From: Glandiceps talaboti
Taxonomy: Eukaryota > Hemichordata > Enteropneusta > Spengelidae
Direction: 5' to 3'
DNA: 64,000 bases
Assembly (NCBI RefSeq): GCF_964340395.1
Contig: NC_135555.1
Coordinates: forward strand, 26,153,725 to 26,217,724
Every line of letters starts with the position of its first letter. Position 1 is the stretch's first letter. A program made the translations under genes and the position numbers. Shown in pieces: positions 37,214-48,639 of this stretch. The notes under the pieces were generated by a model. That model was not told where the DNA came from, did no database searches, and saw nothing but the letters and a program-made list of their open reading frames with translations.

Positions 37214-38577
37214 ATGAGTAGTCTCACCTGTACAACACTCAATGGGGAGGACGTGATCCACTTAAACGGTATCAAGTATTTGATTATTTAAAGAAAAGCC
37301 ATAATAGCGATTTTTATTTCCTCCAGGAAAGGCATACAAAGATTGCTGATGAGCCTACTTGGCGCATTGTATTGACTGTGACTGTGACCTCCTTCGTGAT
37401 TTTTGGACTCAGTGGCAAACAGAAAAAGGCATTTGGAAAAATCCAACACTGGTGGGACATAGGCAAACACAAAATAAAATGGCTGACTCAACAATATGCA
37501 ACAAGTAAAATGCAAAATATCAAGGAAGCAAAACAAAGTCTTGAAAACGAAATTAAATATATAGAACAGAACATTCTCTCAAACCCAGACCTTCTTCCCA
37601 TGTACAATGACAAAATAGAATGCTTGAAGGCTTATACACGGTCTGAGAGCAGGGGTGCTGCAGTTTGGGCTAGACACAATATTTTACACGAGAGTGAAAC
37701 GTCGGGAGAAAACGGCAAAATAATAGCAAAATAATAGCACAATTACGTCTCGACGATAAAACACTCACAACTGATCAGTCTGAAATCACACACATTTTAC
37801 CAAAATCTTTACACGCCTGAATCTACTTCAACGATTGACGAACACATATTACTCGCAGACCTTCCCCAACTTAACGACGATGACATAAACTACTGTGATT
37901 CTAATATAACTTTAGAGGAACTTACAAATGCCATCAAACAACTCTCTAACAACCGCTCACCAGGAATTGATGGATATAATAGGACAAGATTTCCTAGATG
38001 TTTTACACGCCTGTATTAGAGATGGTGAACTCCCTCAATCTAGCCGTCGTGCCATTATCAGTCTTATCCAAAGAAAGGAGACAGCACTCTTTTAAAAAAC
38101 TGGCGACCAGTTAGTTTACTTTGTAGTGATTACAAAATATTTACTAAATGTCTTTCTCTGTGCCTACGTAACGTTCTTGGAAGCATCATACATACAGATC
38201 AAACCTGTAGCATACCAGGTCGTAATATTGAAGATAATATCATTTTGATAAGGGGTGGTATACACTACTGCAACCAAACAGGAATGAACTTAGGGATTGT
38301 TGCCTTAGATCAAGAAAAGGCCTTCGATCGTGTGAACCAAGCTTACCTCTTTAACACCCTGAAATCCTTTGGTTTTGGTGAACAATTTATTCGTTACATC
38401 AAATTGATATACTCTGAGGCACAGTGCCTCGTTTGTATAAACAATAACCTTACTGTCCCAATTGGGTTTAACAGGGGAATTCACCATCCACCAGGGTTGT
38501 CCATTGTCGGGCCAATTATATGTTCTTGCAATTGAGCCTTTTTTACATAAAATCCGTACCGAAAGTGTAGTAGTAGC

Positions 38578-38621
<44 letters not shown>

Positions 38622-41309
38622 CAGTAGTAGTAGTTTTAATAAAACCTTTATTTACAAATTCATAATTAAACTGCAAATAAAGAAACAGGAATCAAGCAAA
38701 ATAAATATTAATTTCAATAATTCAGATCGATGTAAGACACGTCAGTTCATTTGCATATTTATCTCATAAATGTAGTGAGGTCAGCAAGTAATCCTCTCAG
38801 TCGGTACTTCTGGTAGTATTCTTCTCAGTAATTTCATAGTCTATAGTACTGCTGACTCTGTAATTAAGCAGACTTCGTTAGGTGTGTGCGAGTTGTGTGC
38901 CTACAATATCACAAAAGTACTGATCTGCGGATGCCAGTATGACGTGACGTCATTCTTTCAAGTCACACCTACATCCACATACCCCATGAGGAGTATGGTG
39001 CCCAGAGTACATTGTGACAGTAATTACATAATGTGGAATTAAATTAGAATTGCAAGTGTTTCATCATTTTCTATACGGCATAAGGCTTCATTTTGTGTCC
39101 ACATTAGTTTAAGGTATTCAATACGATCTGTTGATACAGACATCTGATATTCTGTCTTTATCTTGGTGCAAATACGAGAGTGGAATATCTCTACAGGGTC
39201 AGTTTGTGTCTTATTGTTTAATTTATTCCATCGACTAAGGTGAATGGATAGTTTAACTGTACAGGTGAGATAGGTATACAGTCTGAACACCTGTTTGTTT
39301 ACAAAGTGTGCAGACTTTTATTGTATCTTGGCAGTAAGATGTACCACCATAGTGGTAGAGGGGTTTCTGATTTTAGTAAAGTTTGTAGACAAATTATTAT
39401 AAAATTGGAAGACTGGTTGGATGTGTGTACACTCTAAAAATACATGTAAGAGAGTGTCCTTTTCAGTACAAAGGGGGCAGTTGGCATGAATGGTCTCCGT
39501 TTATCAAACACAAAAAGGAAAATTCATCTATCGGCTCATGCCGATGATGTTGAATTTATTACTACAAATACTGACGATTTTACTAAAACTTACTAAGTGG
39601 ATTAATGTATATGAAAGAGCTACAAATGCTAAGGTTAATATTGGAAAGTCCGAAGGTTTGTGGTCTGGACGTTGGAAAAGTCGCGAAGACTCGCCAATGG
39701 GGGGAATAACGAGGGACTAAAGCTTTTAGGAATCTATATGGGAAATTCTAAACACTATACAAATAAAAACTGGAGTGAACTTGATCACAAAGTTCAAACA
39801 AAATTAGAATGGTGGTCCAGATTTTTACCTGTAATGTCATATCACAGACGCGTAAAGGTCATTAATCAGCTAATCGCATCTAAACTTAATCACAAATTTA
39901 TGTGTCTGTGTCCTCCAAGGAACTTGTAAACTTTCTCGAAAAAGCATTTCTTGACTTTGTATGGCATGGCCATCACTGGGTACGCTCAGAGGTGATCTAT
40001 CTTCCCCTTGAAAAGGGAGGACTGGGTTTAACACACTTAACCTCTCGACTATATGCTTTTAGACTACGCTATATACAGAGATATCTGTATAGATGCAACG
40101 ATCATCCGAATTTCCTTTTTACCGATCTCTACTTTAGTAAAATTGGTAACCTGAACTATTGCAAACAACTCCTTGTAACTCGATTTAATTACCCACTGAC
40201 CTATTCTCCCCCATTTTACCGAGATATTTTGTCCTTCTGGCAGCTGTGCAATGTTAAACGGAAAGGAATGCCTGAAACAATAAATGACATACTCAATGGA
40301 CCTTTGTTTTACAACCCCCTCATTTTACATCCATTACAGCTTGAATTATTCCACAGTCAACACTTTGTTGACGGAGGTATAACTCGAATTAAGGACCTGA
40401 TTAACGATGAAACGACAAAGTGGCACAACAATGAGTATTTGTTTCAAAACGCCACAATTCACTGTAAAAGAATTCTCGACCTAACTATAGAAACAAGTCA
40501 TAAAGCAATACCTACAGAATGGAAAAACAAACGTAATAACTACGTATACTTCTTTGAAAACAAACCCCTTGATCCCGTTACTACACATTACAGTTTTAAT
40601 ATCTACGAAAGCGATGACCTGAATTTACCAAAGGGGTTCAATCTACACATTTTTAGTAGAACGTAATCTCTATCGTAAGAATCCATACACTCTTGATACT
40701 ATCTGGAGGGATATACTTAGTTTACCGAACACACTTAAGCCAAACTACAAAGCATGTTACACACTTCCTATAGGTAAACGTGAAGATGACTTTATGTGGC
40801 GTTTTTTCCATGGTGCCTATCCAACTGGAGCCTTCGTACAAAATAGTAAACTCCAATCCCATGCCAACTGCCCCTTTTGTAATGAAAAGGATACTCTCTT
40901 ACATGTATTTTTAGAGTGTACACACATCCAACCAGTCTTCCAATTTTATAATAATTTGTCTACAAACTTTACTAAAATCAGAAACCCCTCTACCACTATG
41001 GTGGTACATCTTACTGCCAAGATACAATAAAAGTCTGCACACTTTGTAAACAAACAGGTGTTCAGACTGTATACCTATCTCACCTGTACAGTTAAACTAT
41101 CCATTCACCTTAGTCGATGGAATAAATTAAACAATAAGACACAAACTGACCCTGTAGAGATATTCCACTCTCGTATTTGCACCAAGATAAAGACAGAATA
41201 TCAGATGTCTGTATCAACAGATCGTATTGAATACCTTAAACTAATGTGGACACAAAATGAAGCCTTATGCCGTATAGAAAATGATGAAACACTTGAAATT
41301 CTAATTTAA
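37214..41309 (+). pseudogene. LINE-1 copy ORF2 remnant (endonuclease/RT/zinc finger)
   Basis: Decayed ORF2. About 37214-37379 encodes the endonuclease start (TCTTLNG, FLQERH). About 600 bp of endonuclease is then missing relative to LINE-2. The linker (HWWDIGKHKIKWLTQQY, from about 37448) and reverse transcriptase (NNRSPGIDG, LKNWRPVSLLCSDYKIFTK, DQEKAFDRVN) follow with several frameshifts to 38566. After the antisense insertion the frame resumes at about 39488. The palm motif reads HADD at 39537 where LINE-2 and LINE-3 have YADD. The thumb/connection region (39660-40666) precedes a C-terminal zinc finger, CPFCNEKDTLLHVFLEC, near 40870. The last piece ends in a stop at 41309. It cannot make a functional protein. 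Confidence 0.85.
38568..39487 (-). mobile_element. antisense 3' fragment of the same LINE family inside LINE-1
   Basis: Read on the minus strand this is a LINE 3' end: zinc-finger region, the last ORF2 exon-like frame (39290-39039), the 3' UTR, AATAAA and a tail of (CTA)n, seen on the + strand as (TAG)n at 38568-38633. It nearly duplicates 40862 to about 41740 in reverse orientation; the encoded ends differ at one residue (DETLAILI versus DETLEILI). It interrupts ORF2 between GAAAGTG and ATGAATGG with only a few bases lost and no clear target duplication. It is either a truncated antisense insertion or a repair-derived inverted copy. Confidence 0.85.
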
Positions 41310-41366
41310 TTCCACATTATGTAATTACTGTCACAATGTACTCTGGGCACCATACTCCTCATGGGG

Positions 41367-41423
41367 TCTGTGGATGTAGGTGTGACTTGAAAGAATGACG
41401 TCACGTCATACTGGCATCCGCAG
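41367..41423 (+). other. LINE-1 copy 3' UTR stem-loop
   Basis: TCTGTGGATG at 41367-41376 pairs with CATCCGCAGA at 41414-41423, with one U-G wobble. The loop contains TGACGTCACGTCA. The same stem occurs in LINE-2 at 47887-47943, where the wobble position is a Watson-Crick pair. LINE 3' UTR structures are often bound by their own reverse transcriptase; that role is inferred here. Confidence 0.55.
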
Positions 41424-41710
41424 ATCAGTACTTTTGTGATATTGTAGGCACACAACTCGCACACACCTAACGAAGTCTGCTTAATTACAGAGTCAGCAGT
41501 ACTATAGACTATGAAATTACTGAGAATACAACCAGAAGTACCGACTGAGAGGATTACTTGCTGACCTCACCACATTTATGAGATAAATATGCAAATGAAC
41601 TGACGTGTCTTACATCGATCTGAATTATTGAAATTAATATTTATTTTGCTTGATTCCTGTTTCTTTATTTGCAGTTTAATTATGAATTTGTAAATAAAGG
41701 TTTTATTAAA

Positions 41711-41726
41711 ACTACTACTACTGCTG

Positions 41727-41764
<38 letters not shown>

Positions 41765-41768
41765 GCTG

Positions 41769-41801
<33 letters not shown>

Positions 41802-41846
41802 TTACATTTACCACTACCACTACAACAACAACTACTACTACTACTA

Positions 41847-41883
<37 letters not shown>

Positions 41884-41894
41884 CACTACTACTA

Positions 41895-41930
<36 letters not shown>

Positions 41931-42003
41931 TTACTACTACTACTACTACTACTACTACTACCACTACTACTACTACCACTACTACTACTACTACTACTAC
42001 TAT
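41711..42003 (+). repeat. (ACT)n microsatellite A between LINE-1 and LINE-2
   Basis: About 290 bp of ACT/TAC triplets with scattered CCACT and GCT variants and the non-repetitive core beginning ATTACATTTACC at 41801. The long poly-Thr, poly-Tyr and poly-Val frames here are artefacts of the triplet repeat. The LINE-2 5' end follows directly. Confidence 0.97.
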
Positions 42004-42202
42004 GTAGACGTGGGGTAGTGGAGCGCCCGAAAATCGACGATTATCATCGTTACAACCATCCATCCGCTTCTCTTTTCTACCAATCTTCCTTCGTAAAGGT
42101 ATTGGTTTCCGGTTTGTAAGTCAATTTTTTCTTATTTCTCTGTTGTTTCTCTGAATTTTGAACACTTTTGGCTTGTCACAGACTTTGGTTGGTGCAACAA
42201 AG

Positions 42203-43877
42203 ATGGCCACCTGGCCATCAAGCCAAACTCGAGACCCCACAGCCAGCTTGTCTCGGAAACATGGGATTAAATGTTCACCCATAGACGGAATTAAGGTCGA
42301 AACATACGTTGAGAAAATAGCAGAGATTACAGGACCCAGGAATATTATTGCTGCGTCCAGAGCAAACGGAAATGTATTGGTTTATTTTGGATCTGTTACA
42401 TGGGTCGATACGATGGTCTTGCGTGGATTGACTATCGACGGCACATGGGTAAACGTTGAGGCAATAGTTAAACCGGCAACAAAGGTCATATTATCGGGTG
42501 TACCCCCATTTATACCTAATGATACACTAAAAGGAGAACTTTCCCCGTATGGAAAGATGGTCAGTGAAATGAAAACCATTCCTTTAGGTTGCAAGAAACA
42601 AGAATTGAAACACGTACAGTCATTCAGGAGACAAATATACATACTTCTCCATAACAAAGACGAACTCGAAGGCCATTTACATGTTACCCATGACAATAAG
42701 GTTTACCGTATATATATTTCAACAGATGAATTTAAATGCTTCAAATGTGGAGCACCAGGTCATATACAGCGCAACTGCCCCAAAAATGCTGATACACAAG
42801 CAAACGAAACCAACAGTCCGGGTAATAACACTCAAACTCCACAAAATGACCAACAAGGAATAACAAGTGACAGAAACAACACGCAAAATACCACCGACAG
42901 AATACAAGCAAATAGCATAACACACACCATAGATGACCCTCAACACACTAACGTTACCAATAACAAAACAAAACAAAAAAACACGTGTTGACACAGGTGA
43001 CAATGGCCAAACTGTAAACCAAGACATTGATACTATTCAGGGCACTAAAGACGACGCTCTGTTAAACGACAGCAACGAAACAACATCTGACAGAAACGAC
43101 AAACACGGAAAAACTACGAAAAATATAGTAAACTGTAATGACCAAGACACCAACGCTATAACTGACTCTCAAAACAAAACAGAAAACACCCCATCAGATA
43201 ACTACGAAATGGCAGAAGACACCACCGACTTACACCACGTTACAAATGATAATAAGCGCACCAATGACATCGACAACGAAATTGAAATGATCACTGCAAA
43301 TACAAACAACGAAGTTACACCCGATGAAGAGAGGGTACGAACCCCTCCTTCAACTTTGCCATCCCCTCCATCCCTCTCCACCCCTCCCTCTTCCTTTTCA
43401 AGCTCAAATCCTTCCCAACCCCAGTCTTTCTCTCTTGATCTTTCTGACTCTTCAATTCCATGCGCTGCGGAACTCTTTCCAAATGTTGACACCCCATTCG
43501 AACAATCGCAAGACCTCTTCATATCTTCTGCACCTCGTACTGACACACAAGATGCTGAACCTACACAGGATGGCGATGACACTGAATCCATCATGTCCGA
43601 CGTGTCAGAGCTATCAGTGACCGGTGATATAAGCTCACAATACACATTAAGCCCAGAATCGATCAAAACATTCCTACTGGATACCATGCACTCGAAGAAA
43701 ATTATTGAAAGGTGTGCCGAGTTCTGTCCTGATTTAAAGAAACTCATCTACAGTTTAAAACACTACCGCATGAACGAACCTCTTACAACCGCAGAGAAAG
43801 CAAGAGTATATAAGATAAAAAGTAAACTAGTTAAACACGTCAAAGTAAGCAACCTGACAACAAAGAAAACTACTTAA
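42203..43877 (+). pseudogene. LINE-2 copy ORF1 (CCHC nucleic-acid-binding protein), one frameshift
   Basis: ORF1 of the element, presumed to bind its RNA. The start at ATG 42203 (context AAAGATGGC) aligns with the LINE-3 start. The N-terminal part contains TKVILSGVPPFIPN, conserved with LINE-3. A CCHC knuckle, CFKCGAPGHIQRNC, begins at residue 179. The middle is Asn/Thr/Asp-rich low complexity. The frame is lost in an A-rich run near 42965-42985: the first frame stops at 42991 and the rest, to 43877, is open in another frame. The C-terminal domain containing LLDTMHSKKIIERC is conserved with LINE-3. A single indel in a homopolymer could be real or an assembly error. Confidence 0.85.
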
Positions 43878-43902
43878 ATCTCTTCAAATTCTCTGGGTTA
43901 TC

Positions 43903-46900
43903 ATGGAACGACATTACATTATATTCTTCTTTACTTTAATCTTAATGGTGAGCGTTACATGCACAACACTCAATATAAGAGGTGGGCGAGACCCACTTAA
44001 ACGCTACCAGATTTTCGACTACTTGAAGAAAACCCACACAAGTGATGCCTACTTCCTGCAAGAGACACATAGAGTAGCAGCTGATGAACCCGCCTGGCGA
44101 ATTGTATGGAGGGGTGACTGTATTTTTTCCCATGAAAACACATACACTGCTGGTATTGCAATTCTGCTAACACCTAACAGCAATGCTGAAATCTTATCAA
44201 CAAATGAAGTCATAAATGGTAGACTCTTACACGCTCATGTACGAGTCAACGGTGATCCAATTCATTTTATCAATATGTACGCACCTAAAACAATGGTAAC
44301 GAAAGACTACAAGTCTTCCTGAAATTAAAACAATTGTTAAATGACTTGAATGATGACCCAATAATTCTTGGAGGTGACTTCAACTGTACTATAGAGCCAA
44401 AAATTGACCGTACAAGCCAACAAGAACCAGACATTCGCACTTCACTCAGCCTTGACAAAATTCTGCACACATTTTAGTTAGTTGATGCCTGGAGGTATCA
44501 CCATGGCAACATAAAACAATACACATGGCACAATGACCACAACACTACAGCTGCTAGACTTGACAAAATTTACATACCTAAACACCTGGCCACACGAATA
44601 CATACTGCAGAAATTTATACAGGATCACAAGCCTTCACTGATCACTCTTTGGTGAAAATAAAAATCACCTTCACTAAAATAAAAAACACCTCCCCTATCT
44701 GGTGTTTAAACACAGAACTTCTTGAAGACAAAAATTACTGTGAACTCATCGAAGAGTTATGGACCCAATGGAAAAACAAAAAGACAAACTTTCCAAAAAT
44801 ACAAGATTGGTGGGACATAGGAAAGAACAAAATAAAATGGCTCACTCAGCAATATTCAACACAAAAACATCGGTCCTTCAAAAGCTCAAAAGAAAACCTT
44901 GAACGTGAACTAAAAGAAATCGAACACATGATCTCTGACACAACACACACAGACCCAAACCTCATTAATGATTATAATGATAAAAAACAGATATTGAAAT
45001 CTTATATACGCACTGAAAGTAAAGGAGCCGCAGTACGAGCCCGTCAACAACTCCTCCATGAAAGTGATGCTTCCACAGACTTTTTCTCCAGTCTCGAAAA
45101 ACAAAAGAACAGTCGCAAAATTCTGACACAGCTACGACGTAGTGATCAATCAATAACCACAGACCAAACAGAAATCCGCAAATTAACACACAGTTTCTAC
45201 CAAAATCTGTTCACACCTGACCCTATTTCCACTTCAGAGCAAAACAAACTACTTGCAAATCTGCCAAAACTTGACAAAGACAAGTCCGACTACTGCGACA
45301 CTGATATTAGTCTTGAGGAACTAACACATGCTGTCAAACAGCTTTCAAACAACCGCTCGCCTGGTATCGATGGAATCCCTAACGAGTTTTACAAAAAGTT
45401 CTGGCCTATGATCAACCAAGATTTCTTAGAAGTCTTACAAACATGTATTAAGGATGGCGAACTCCCACAGTCTAGTCGAAGAGCTATAATTAGTCTGATC
45501 CCGAAAAAAGGTGACAATACGCTTCTGAAAAATTGGCGCCCAGTCAGTTTGTTATGTAGCGATTATAAAATCTTTACTAAATGTTTATCCCTTCGTCTTC
45601 GAAACGTGATAGGGAGCATTATCCACATTGACCAAACGTGCAGCATACCTGGGCGCTGTATAGAAGACAATATCAATCTAATTAGAGATTGCATACACTA
45701 CTCCAATGAAAATGCTTTACAACTAGGTATTGTCGCAATCGATCAGGAAAAAGCCTTCGATCGAGTTAACCACATACACCTCTTCAATACGTTACATTCC
45801 TTTGGTTTTGGCGAACAGTTCATTCAATATATCAAACTCATCTACAACAATGCCCAGTGTCTTGTACGTGTAAATAACAAGCTCCTACTGAATTCAAACG
45901 AGGCATACGCCAAGGTTGCTCGTTATCAGGCCAACTATATATACTCGCAATTGAACCATTTCTACACAAAATCCGCACCGACAGTGAAATAAAAGGACTC
46001 TGTTTGCCTAACACAGAACGACAAATACACTTATCAGCCTATGCTGATGACGTGGACTTCCTTGTTACACATGATGGGGATTTCACAAAATTAAGTAAAT
46101 GAATCCAGGTGTACGAAAAGGCTACAAATGCAAAAGTCAACATTTTGAAATCCGAAGGGTTATGGTGTGGGAGTTGGCGAAACCGCGATGACTTCCCGAT
46201 GAATTTAAACTGGAACAGTGAAGGACTGAAAGTCCTCGGTATATATCTCGGGAACTCAGATAGCTATGTCGACAAAAACTGGAACGAACTTGCCCACAAT
46301 GTCCAAAAAAAGATTGAATGGTGGTCTAAATATGTCACTGCAATGTCGTACCATGGTCGTATACGTGTAATCAATCAACTAGTGGCTACAAAACTAAACC
46401 ACAAATTCGCATGCCTATGCCCCCCGAAAGAATTCGTAGAATTTCTCCAAAAGACTTTCCTAAACTTTGTCTGGCAAGGTCACCATTGGGTCAATGCGGA
46501 GAGATTACACCTACCTCTTGAAAAGGGAGGACTTGGTCTAACTCATTTAAAGTCTAGATTACAATCTTTCAGATTACGTTACCTGCAAAGATACCTTTAC
46601 AATGATATTAAACACTCAAATTTCTACTTCACAGATTTCTATTTTAGTAAGGTGGGCAACCTTAACTATACTAAACAACTACTGGCTACAAAATTTGTGT
46701 ATCCACTCAAACACACTCCTCCCTTCTTCAAAGACGTATTGTCTTGTTGGCAACAATTTGATGTCAAACGAAAGGGAACACCCGAGTCTATAAAAGACAT
46801 ACTAAATGAACCCTTGTTCCATAATCCACTGATATTACATCCAGTTCGCCGCGAGACTTTCTGCCTCCAGCATTTAGTAGACGAGGGTATAACTCGTATC

Positions 46901-47835
46901 AAAGATCTGATAGACGACAGAACGAAAGAGTGGCGTACCAACGATGATTTATATAGATCCATAAATATCCACTCAAAGAGAATCTTAGATCTCACAATTG
47001 AGACCCTCCACAAATCGATACCGATAAAGTGGAAAGACAAAATAAACGAATACTTCCTTGAAACTCATAATTTGGAATCTTCCCCTATAGCTACATACTA
47101 TGGCTTTGACCTGTACGAACATGACAGCCTTAACCTGGCACTTTATAAAGTAGAGAGAGAGGGGCCATTTACAGATTCTTAACGGAACGATATTTCAATA
47201 TCAGAAACCCAGACGCCCTCGACACAGTGTGGAGGGATATATTGAGCCTTCCCAATAACCTTAAACCTAACTTCAAAGACTGCTATTCAGTACCTATTTC
47301 AAAACGTGAAGGGGACTTCATGTGGCGTCTTTTCCATGGTGCTTATCCCACGGGTTCGTACTTACACAGCTGTAAACTTCAGAATCACGACAGTTGCCCT
47401 TTTTGCGGCGAAAAAGACACTTTATCACACGTTTTTCTAGAATGTCCACATATTCAACCAGTTCTGCAATTATACAACAATTTGTCCACTAGACTCTTAG
47501 AATCAGAACATCCACTGCCATTGTGGTGGTACATAATGCTACCGAAATACACAAAGAGATCTACACGCTTTGTAAATAGACAGGTGTTTAGATTATTTGT
47601 CTACCTCACCTGTACAGTTAAAATGTCTATCCACCTGAGTCGATGGAATAAAATGAATGACAAATCAATAACTGATCCAATTGAAATATTTCGTTCACGA
47701 ATTCGTTCTAAAATAAAGACAGAACATCAGATTTCTATCACTACAAAATGTATCAATCACTTTAAATTGGGATGGGGACACAACGAAACCCTTTGCCAAA
47801 TTACACGTGATGAAACATTGGAAATCTTCGTCTAG
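43903..47835 (+). pseudogene. LINE-2 copy ORF2 (endonuclease-reverse transcriptase), broken
   Basis: Starts 25 bp after the ORF1 stop. An AP endonuclease is visible (TLNIRG, QETH, GGDFNC, SDHSLV), followed by the linker (WWDIGKNKIKWLTQQY) and reverse transcriptase (NNRSPGIDGIPNEFYKKFW, NWRPVSLLCSDYK, AIDQEKAFDRVN, AYADDVDF). Thumb and connection follow, then a C-terminal zinc finger CPFCGEKDTLSHVFLEC. Lesions: frame change near 44310, stop at about 44476, frame change near 45885, stop at about 46102, and frame change near 47170. All main catalytic motifs survive in pieces, so decay is moderate. The final stop is at 47835. Confidence 0.9.
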
Positions 47836-47886
47836 GCTTTTGTTTATCAGTTGCAATGTACTCTGGGCACCGTACTCCTCATGGGG

Positions 47887-47943
47887 TCTGTGGATGTAGG
47901 TGTGACGTGGCAAATGACGTCACGTCATACTGCCATCCACAGA
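47887..47943 (+). other. LINE-2 copy 3' UTR stem-loop
   Basis: TCTGTGGATG at 47887-47896 pairs perfectly with CATCCACAGA at 47934-47943. The loop contains TGACGTCACGTCA. It is conserved in position and pairing with LINE-1 (41367-41423), while nearby non-stem sequence differs more. Confidence 0.55.
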
Positions 47944-48219
47944 TCAGTACTTTGTAACTTAGCGTAGGAACACACACCTAACAAATTCTGCTTTGTTTCA
48001 GAACCGAAGACATTAATGTCGACACAATGGTTCGAAGTATATATATTGAACCCGCCTGGAAAGGTTACTTCCACTCTACAACTATCATGAGACAACACTG
48101 AATGTGACACATCTAGTACAAGAACGCGATATTATACGAACATTATGAATCGTTGTTTTTTCCGTTTATTTTGCTCGATTCCCTGTTTTTACTTTCCAAT
48201 GTATATTTAGGAATCAGTG

Positions 48220-48225
48220 AATAAA
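48220..48225 (+). terminator. LINE-2 copy polyadenylation signal
   Basis: AATAAA about 25 bp before the 3' end of the element. It corresponds to AATAAA at 41693 in LINE-1 and ATTAAA at 54575 in LINE-3, all shortly before the AAAACTAC junction. Confidence 0.6.
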
Positions 48226-48252
48226 CGTTTTATGTAAAACTAAAAAAAAAAA

Positions 48253-48397
48253 ACTACTACCACTACTACTACTACTACTACTACTATTACTATTACTACT
48301 ACTACTAATAATAATAATAATAATAATAATAATTCTACTACTAATACTACTACTCCTATTACATTTACCACTACCACTACAACAACTACTACTACTA

Positions 48398-48435
<38 letters not shown>

Positions 48436-48440
48436 GCCAG
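48253..48440 (+). repeat. (ACT)n microsatellite B between LINE-2 and LINE-3
   Basis: Triplet array with an (AAT)n stretch at about 48306-48333 and the shared core ATTACATTTACC at 48358. It ends CTGCCAG directly before the LINE-3 start. Confidence 0.95.
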
Positions 48441-48639
48441 GTAGACGTGGTGTAGCGGCGCTCCATTGAATCGTGCATTATCCGAGCTTCAAAAGGCCAT
48501 CCATCGTTCTTTCCACCTCAGTTAACTTCCTGAGTACACTGTGGTGATTTTCGTAAGTTGATTTTTCGTTGCTTGTCTTTTTTCCCGTATTTTCGTAGGG
48601 TTTTTGTGTGTCCGTTGGTCTCTTGTTGATGTGGCCAAG

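Larger units (their letters stand above)
37127..41710 (+). mobile_element. LINE-1 copy: Tx1-like LINE, 5'-truncated and rearranged
   Basis: Lacks the 5' UTR and ORF1 and starts near the endonuclease start of ORF2, directly after the 26-bp satellite. It contains ORF2 fragments (37214-38566, 39488-41309) interrupted by an antisense 3' fragment of the same family. The 3' UTR (41310-41710) has the hairpin described separately and AATAAA at 41693. It ends TTTTATTAAA followed by (ACT)n. Protein fragments match LINE-2 better than LINE-3. It is a dead copy. 'LINE-1', 'LINE-2' and 'LINE-3' here number the copies in this window; they are not family names. Confidence 0.85.
42004..48252 (+). mobile_element. 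LINE-2 copy: full-length Tx1-like LINE with broken frames
   Basis: Starts GTAGACGTGGGGTAGTGG directly after (ACT)n, has a 5' UTR of about 200 bp, ORF1 (42203-43877, frameshifted), ORF2 (43903-47835, several lesions), a 3' UTR of about 410 bp with AATAAA at 48220, and ends in an A-rich stretch joined to (ACT)n. The first bases match the start of LINE-3, so the 5' end is complete. The Tx1/L1-group call rests on the AP-type endonuclease, the reverse transcriptase motifs (SPGIDG, LKNWRPVSLL, DQEKAFDRV, AYADD) and the C-terminal zinc finger. Confidence 0.9.

Noticed and set aside
37127-41710. twin-priming inversion as the origin of the LINE-1 rearrangement
   Set aside because: Twin priming inverts the 5' part once. 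Here a second 3' end with its own tail is present in antisense while the sense body continues on both sides.
41669-42063. poly-Thr/poly-Val proteins, and the poly-Leu/poly-Tyr frames at 54541-55190
   Set aside because: Direct products of reading (ACT)n triplets; no coding evidence.
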